From positions 178,480 to 238,479 of the forward strand of contig NMRA01000198.1 of the NCBI GenBank assembly GCA_002633005.1: a stretch of DNA of 60,000 nucleotides, read 5' to 3'. Below are positions 57,601-60,000 of this stretch, piece after piece; within the stretch, counting starts at the first letter, position 1; each line of letters opens with the position of its first letter. The notes under the pieces were generated by a model. That model was not told where the DNA came from. It ran no database searches and saw nothing but the letters and a program-made list of their open reading frames with translations. This stretch comes from Phoronis australis. Its lineage: Eukaryota; Phoronida; Phoronidae. The position numbers and the translations under genes are program-made.

Positions 57601-58976
57601 GCCTTTGTGAGTAACAAAATCCAGTAAAAACCGTCGTATTCATCCGTGAAATTTGAAAACTTCTTTTGAAGTCTGCTAATTGAGTAAACGTGACCTACGC
57701 TTTTAGCGAATTACACCGCAACTCTGGGAAAAATCCACTCACTAAGGACCATAATGTCCAATCTGTAACATAGGGAGTATGATTTTTTAGTTGAATCCTG
57801 CCTTAAACCTGGACAGTTGACGCCAATGATGAATTAGCATGTGACAGAACGAGGATTGGTTGAAATCATCAAACACAGTTTATTATACCTTTAAGAATGC
57901 ATCAACCATACTCGCGTGTTTTGCCGGGCGAGATTCTTGTGTCTTTGGAACGCACTCCTGTTCATCTGCTGTGGGCTAAGGGTCTCACGTGACTGAATGC
58001 AGGCAATTGCCCCCCGCTTCGCTCTGAAGGTCATTTTTTGTGAAAGCAACAAAAGCGTAATCACGTAAGTCTTCGTGACTTAATAGCGAAGCATTTGATG
58101 ACACTAGCTTTATTCACGAGTTTGTTAAGTCTATGGAACGCGCACCAGCTTGGTCTGATGTCTCACCAGACAGTCCAGAGAGTTCAAAGTTGCCCTCTCT
58201 TTCAGAGTGTAACAATCTACAGTTGACTGTGCGACTCACCCGGCATACGCCGGTTCAGCCGGGGCTTCGTTCCGTTGACACAAGGAACTCGCAAGAAAAG
58301 ATAGTGTGATCACTCTCTTGTAATTCTTGTCGTGATCTCGCGAAGATTTAGTTACCTTGCGTTTTCGCCAACCGGCTAAGACAAATTGTTTTTCGTGGGC
58401 CTATAGTCGTTATCCAAAACCAGTCAACTATTCCGGTACCCTGTGTCACATGACCATCTTTAGAGGAGATTGCCACGTGTATCACTGGCAGAATAGTTTA
58501 TCATTCTGTATGGTTGTACCGTGCACCCATGGCCTTAATACAGTCACTAAGTACTCCGGAGTGTCCAGATTGTCCATCTTGCATGTGCGGCGCACCATTT
58601 GGGGGCTGGAAGGGCAACCACCACTTTTTTTCAGCGCTACACCGCCCATGGTCTATGGGCGGTTCGCCAGAGGGGGGCTGGGGTTAATAGCCCGCCCCCC
58701 ACTTTTTCAGTGCTGCGTCGCCCATGTCTTGTTACAGAGTTGACTCAGTCATATCAAAATACGCGTGCTTGCTGTACTAATTCCCTGCTTTTCATGCATA
58801 TTGGCAAGATACATGTCTACAACTATTTTACCGTTTTACCAAGTCTAAATATGTTTGAAACTTAATTTCAGAAAAACATGATAAACATTCCGCCATGCCT
58901 TGATAACGACCGTCTCACTGGCCCTCTCCGAACCATGCACGTCTATTTAGATTCGCCATACGACAACTTCTGCTGA
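45562..58976 (+). CDS. Secreted two-module protein, copy 2 (complete)
   Basis: CDS = join(45562..45634, 49161..49208, 51619..51702, 52072..52172, 53462..53555, 53941..54099, 57426..57586, 58872..58976), 825 bp, 274 residues. All borders are GT-AG and phases run 1, 1, 1, 0, 1, 1, 0. A signal peptide (MAASVIVAASLILAFALSTDA) precedes a short linker (RTDRMFDNWSQLRG). Two related modules follow: module 1 runs from MPRTIEDAVSAGW-x4-DNC to LLFANEGRLAGMQ, then a bridge with TAYFVDP and IC; module 2 runs from MNETDISNVAYPW-x-KGKC to LLYNGGQLTAFGW and a C-terminal tail TMHVYLDSPYDNFC. I recall the family from aquatic invertebrates as uncharacterised; no catalytic motif is visible. The introns carry an APE-type LINE (intron 1), an RLE-type LINE (intron 6) and a MITE (intron 7). 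Confidence 0.82.
46135..47309 (-). pseudogene. LINE reverse-transcriptase domain (two frames)
   Basis: 47309-46887 carries the fingers (KAPGKDGIRNEM, SYRPISLFICPGKLMERMVN) and 46839-46135 the palm and thumb (VLPQGSIISTALFVVFIDD, LHADDLAVW, TNLGVKLDKRLTCSPHI). About 50 bases between them are out of frame; the motif-A aspartate region (KAF-like at about 46850) is damaged. Confidence 0.75.
47712..48520 (-). pseudogene. LINE APE endonuclease domain
   Basis: It opens with INIWEGNGLTNGMYKTHLTD at about 48515-48455, then RINRSKEDILSLLRNTIP, YLLILGDFNGHSPSWGYKD and GSDHLPVLL with the catalytic GDFN and SDH motifs. Frames change at about 48330 and 48060. Confidence 0.65.
48535..48838 (-). pseudogene. 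LINE ORF1-like 3' segment
   Basis: An uninterrupted frame of about 100 codons between a TAG and a TGA, without an ATG. It reads RKRSLAGPHYIRICVPFFAS, NRNSILISGI, RLVYCDFSSPNLAAP and FAKYQRSTVLEIGTTLRSIL. The central part recurs inverted at 41820-41940. Its position just before the endonuclease suggests ORF1; I do not recognise the fold. Confidence 0.4.
49161..49208 (+). CDS. Copy 2, exon 2
   Basis: A 48-bp exon with acceptor ATGTAG and donor GTAATT, phase 1 to phase 1, encoding TSRTDRMFDNWSQLR. It is short and its intron-side consensus is only fair, but it fits both neighbours in frame. Confidence 0.55.
49612..49895 (+). repeat. Dispersed repeat, copy 2
   Basis: Shorter partner of 44096-44765, lying in intron 2 of the second secreted-protein gene. 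No reading frame is conserved between the two copies. Confidence 0.55.
49896..51618 (+). other. Rest of intron 2, copy 2
   Basis: From 50167 it aligns with 215-1663 of copy 1. No exon. The segment 49896-50166 has no counterpart in the window. Confidence 0.5.
51619..51702 (+). CDS. Copy 2, exon 3
   Basis: Acceptor TTACAG, donor GTAAGT. It encodes RIPYFYTMPRTIEDAVSAGW and RKIDNCS, opening module 1. Confidence 0.8.
52072..52172 (+). CDS. Copy 2, exon 4
   Basis: Acceptor TTTTAG, donor GTAAGT; phase 1 in, 0 out. It encodes SLKFRGNRYVKQDD, then PIMLLFANEGRLAGMQIA. Confidence 0.82.
53462..53555 (+). CDS. Copy 2, exon 5
   Basis: Acceptor TTCTAG, donor GTAATA; phase 0 in, 1 out. It encodes IPKDSAPTGDLRSYFIEEA and FTATAYFVDP. 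It differs from copy 1 at only 2 of 31 residues, the best-conserved exon. Confidence 0.82.
53941..54099 (+). CDS. Copy 2, exon 6
   Basis: Acceptor TTTCTAG, donor GTAAGT, phase 1 to 1. It encodes ETICTDKETKFPDML, IEAPMNETDISNVAYPW and KGKCSYWMG. Confidence 0.82.
54720..55619 (+). pseudogene. RLE-type LINE reverse-transcriptase part
   Basis: Two frames: 54722-55068 (fingers through motif A) ends in TAA after IVKSY, and from 55078 the palm resumes with MRFTVGNFTTKWQHIEKG, AFVDDITIV, KWARMSFKVEKSRSL and QPVKCLGKYYDSSL. The stop replaces an expected sense codon in an otherwise continuous alignment. Confidence 0.8.
55581..56936 (+). CDS. RLE-type LINE C-terminal open frame (thumb, zinc knuckle, nuclease)
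   Basis: About 435 codons are open from the frame change near 55620 to TGA 56934-56936. It includes FIRRWLGLPASFSNVGLYC, SSVVEEYKVTKVRASITLQ, GQQGAWTKWDKVL, VYDVLPTPSNLAIWG, the C-x2-C-x7-H-x4-C knuckle, and the PD-(D/E)xK-type nuclease motifs RPDLILYSD and IELTIPWE. It is the intact end of a broken element, not a host gene. Confidence 0.8.
   Translation: MVLQVHLAPEAYVATVNLRLTSSSAEEMERAASRFIRRWLGLPASFSNVGLYCKSSKLVLPVSSVVEEYKVTKVRASITLQNTSDQAISCCITQSRTGSKWSTTSAISEAESRLRHKQLIGSACQGRQGLGYKTGNPARKRLKNPYRDRIITEVRLSENEGRYARAVQMGQQGAWTKWDKVLQREINWGDLWKMSPLKAKFLIRYVYDVLPTPSNLAIWGLTDNPSCIQCGRRCSLEHILSYCSVSLASGKYTYRHNQVLKVFARVLVDEVKSKPKSRSHRIEFISFRRSGDEASKKKSPAQKGILHTANDWKLWVDLAGHQSSFPQHIVQTTQRPDLILYSDSSHQIILIELTIPWESRVEEAHERKNLKYTDLRSDCHVNGWRCWSFSVEVGCRGFPASSVTAMARSLGVSATGKKVHLRDVVTEAEQASCWIWMKHQQQYHQQPSGRA
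57061..57425 (+). other. Rest of intron 6, copy 2
   Basis: Intron DNA that aligns with 4725-5079 of copy 1 without further insertions. No gene. Confidence 0.5.
57426..57586 (+). CDS. Copy 2, exon 7
   Basis: Acceptor TTTCAG, donor GTAAAA, phase 1 in and 0 out. It encodes HYWPKPPTRTTCDDTMPFF, LLYNGGQLTAFGW and GDLQSDYFERP. The intron before it carries the 2.34-kb RLE-type LINE. Confidence 0.82.
58582..58727. mobile_element. 146-bp MITE in intron 7 of copy 2
   Basis: Absent from the matching place in copy 1 (about 6222). CTTG flanks it at 58578-58581 and 58728-58731. The ends, CATGTGCGGCGCA and the complement of TGCGTCGCCCATG, form an imperfect inverted repeat. Inside, ACCGCCCAT-GGTCT-ATGGGCGGT forms a hairpin, and CACTTTTT...CAG...CGCCCATG occurs twice. 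Confidence 0.7.
58872..58976 (+). CDS. Copy 2, terminal exon 8
   Basis: Acceptor TTTCAG, phase 0, stop TGA. It encodes KNMINIPPCLDND and TMHVYLDSPYDNFC. No AATAAA was seen within about 200 bp after the stop. Confidence 0.8.
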   Translation, partial: KNMINIPPCLDNDRLTGPLRTMHVYLDSPYDNFC

Positions 58977-59130
58977 GCGGATTCGTTACGGAAAATAGTT
59001 GATGCTTCACTGCTTTTCTTTATTGACTATTCAAGGCATAGTACATTTTTAACAAATGCTAAATCACTTGTTTTGCTGGCGCAAACGAATATGATTTGTA
59101 TTTTTATGCAAATTTATATTACTCATAACG

Positions 59131-59480
59131 CCATTATTTGTGCATTTTATTCGTACGTATAATTTGGTTTCTCCTCTTCCGGTTGCTGTTCGACGAAATA
59201 CAGACATTCATGTAAGCCTAGTCTTCTTTTATTATTACTGCCGTGGTGGCAGTAGCAATGGAACCACGAACAGAGCACTGAAGCAGTGGTGTTTGACTAA
59301 AAGTTAAAATATCACCGGTTTTGATAACTGGAGGAACAATATAACGTACGTGTTATCACTCGACCTGAATTTTGCGGACTTTCTGCATGCCAATTACGCG
59401 TGGCAAAAAGCTAAAATCCCCTTTTGGGGTTTAGTTGACGCACGCACAGCCCGTTAGAAACTAACTCATGTTAGACCAAT
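59131..59480. other. Intergenic DNA after copy 2
   Basis: Not shared with copy 1. No gene, poly(A) hexamer or repeat that I recognise. Confidence 0.35.
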
Positions 59481-59483
59481 TTC

Positions 59484-59965
59484 GCTTTGCTTCAGTCGCC
59501 CCAACGCAAGGGTCGGTTACCTGTGTACTCACCGACAAAGCTCCAAGACCTCGAACAGAAGTTTCACGGCCTTGTTTCACTCGGTGTCTTTAATCGTGCC
59601 GAAGATGTGAAGGTCCAAGTTGAGTATCTAAACCCATCCTTTCTGGTGAAAAAGGCCAGCAGTAGATTTCGACCCGTGACAGCTTTTGCGGATGTTGGAA
59701 GATATGCCAAACCCCAACCATCACTCATGCTCGATGTGGATTCGGTTCTACGCAAAATTGCCCAGTGGCGATTTATAGCCAAGACGGACTTCACGAGTGC
59801 CTTTTATCAAAATTAATTCCACTGTCTCGTGAGTCCATGAAGTACTTCGGCGTGGTAACCCCCTTCCATGGTATTTGTGTCTATGCCAGATGTGCTATGG
59901 GGATGCCGGGTTCAGAAACAGCATTAGAAGAGCTTACCTGCCACTTGATGTCCCGTCCGAAGTAG
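59484..59965 (+). pseudogene. LTR-retrotransposon reverse-transcriptase fragment
   Basis: Frame 1 (to 59816) reads [59 protein letters not shown] and [11 protein letters not shown] with the first catalytic Asp. An extra four bases (AATT) at about 59810 shift the frame, and frame 2 continues with [32 protein letters not shown] before stopping at 59963. This is the Ty3/Gypsy-like class common in aquatic invertebrates; the exact superfamily is uncertain. The catalytic ADD motif and everything after it are missing. Confidence 0.7.
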
Positions 59966-60000
59966 TTGATGTGCCTCCCCCGACGCTCTACGAGCCCCCG

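Larger units (their letters stand above)
50167..59130 (+). repeat. Segmental duplication unit 2
   Basis: Colinear with 215-6615, exons and introns alike. Extra DNA relative to unit 1: 54720-57056 (LINE) and 58582-58727 (MITE). Exon-coding differences run from about 6% to 26% by residue, so the duplication is not recent. Confidence 0.8.

Noticed and set aside
1-60000. CRISPR array, operon or bacterial features
   Set aside because: No spaced direct repeats; introns and poly(A) signals show the DNA is eukaryotic.

Overview
The window is eukaryotic nuclear DNA from an animal. Genes are split by GT-AG introns, coding exons are short (48-406 bp) and introns are kilobases long, and much of the space is transposon debris. 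The families present (an ENPP ecto-phosphodiesterase, an uncharacterised small secreted protein family that I recall only from aquatic invertebrates, THAP and P2X7-tail transposon proteins, and both APE-type and RLE-type LINEs) point to an aquatic, probably marine, invertebrate. I cannot name the species. || Layout, left to right. (1) 1.66-6.64 kb, + strand: the last six exons of a secreted-protein gene (copy 1); its first two exons lie left of the window. (2) 22.19-7.27 kb, - strand, tail to tail with copy 1: a complete five-exon ENPP gene predicting 435 residues with a signal peptide, all metal-binding residues, the catalytic threonine and a C-terminal hydrophobic anchor. Every exon phase fits, and one intron is of the rare GC-AG type. 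(3) 22.65 kb, + strand: a signal-peptide exon of an unidentified gene in head-to-head orientation with ENPP. (4) 28.10-26.37 kb, - strand: a broken second ENPP copy. (5) 28.55-35.35 kb: a composite repeat holding a decayed LINE; 2.05 kb of it occurs twice in tandem, joined at a single undetermined base, which looks like a false duplication at an assembly join. (6) 35.84-37.54 kb: a DNA transposon bounded by TTAA, with 157-bp inverted repeats and convergent P2X7-tail and THAP genes. (7) 37.65-38.62 kb: a second THAP fragment and paired repeats. (8) 45.56-58.98 kb, + strand: a complete second copy of the secreted-protein gene (eight exons, 274 residues, phases consistent throughout); its introns hold an APE-type LINE, an RLE-type LINE and a small MITE. 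(9) 59.48 kb to the end: a frameshifted reverse-transcriptase fragment of an LTR-type element. || The secreted gene copies share alignable introns. The RLE-type LINE and the MITE are present only in copy 2, so the paralogue serves as the empty site, giving exact borders and target duplications. || The most unusual non-coding signal is in ENPP intron 2: a dense cluster of heat-shock elements 13.30-13.50 kb directly in front of a TATA box, with no heat-shock gene after it. Shorter perfect heat-shock elements also occur in the dispersed repeat near 10.9 kb and 34.6-34.9 kb. This looks like a heat-inducible promoter carried by a mobile element, or the orphaned promoter of a heat-shock gene.
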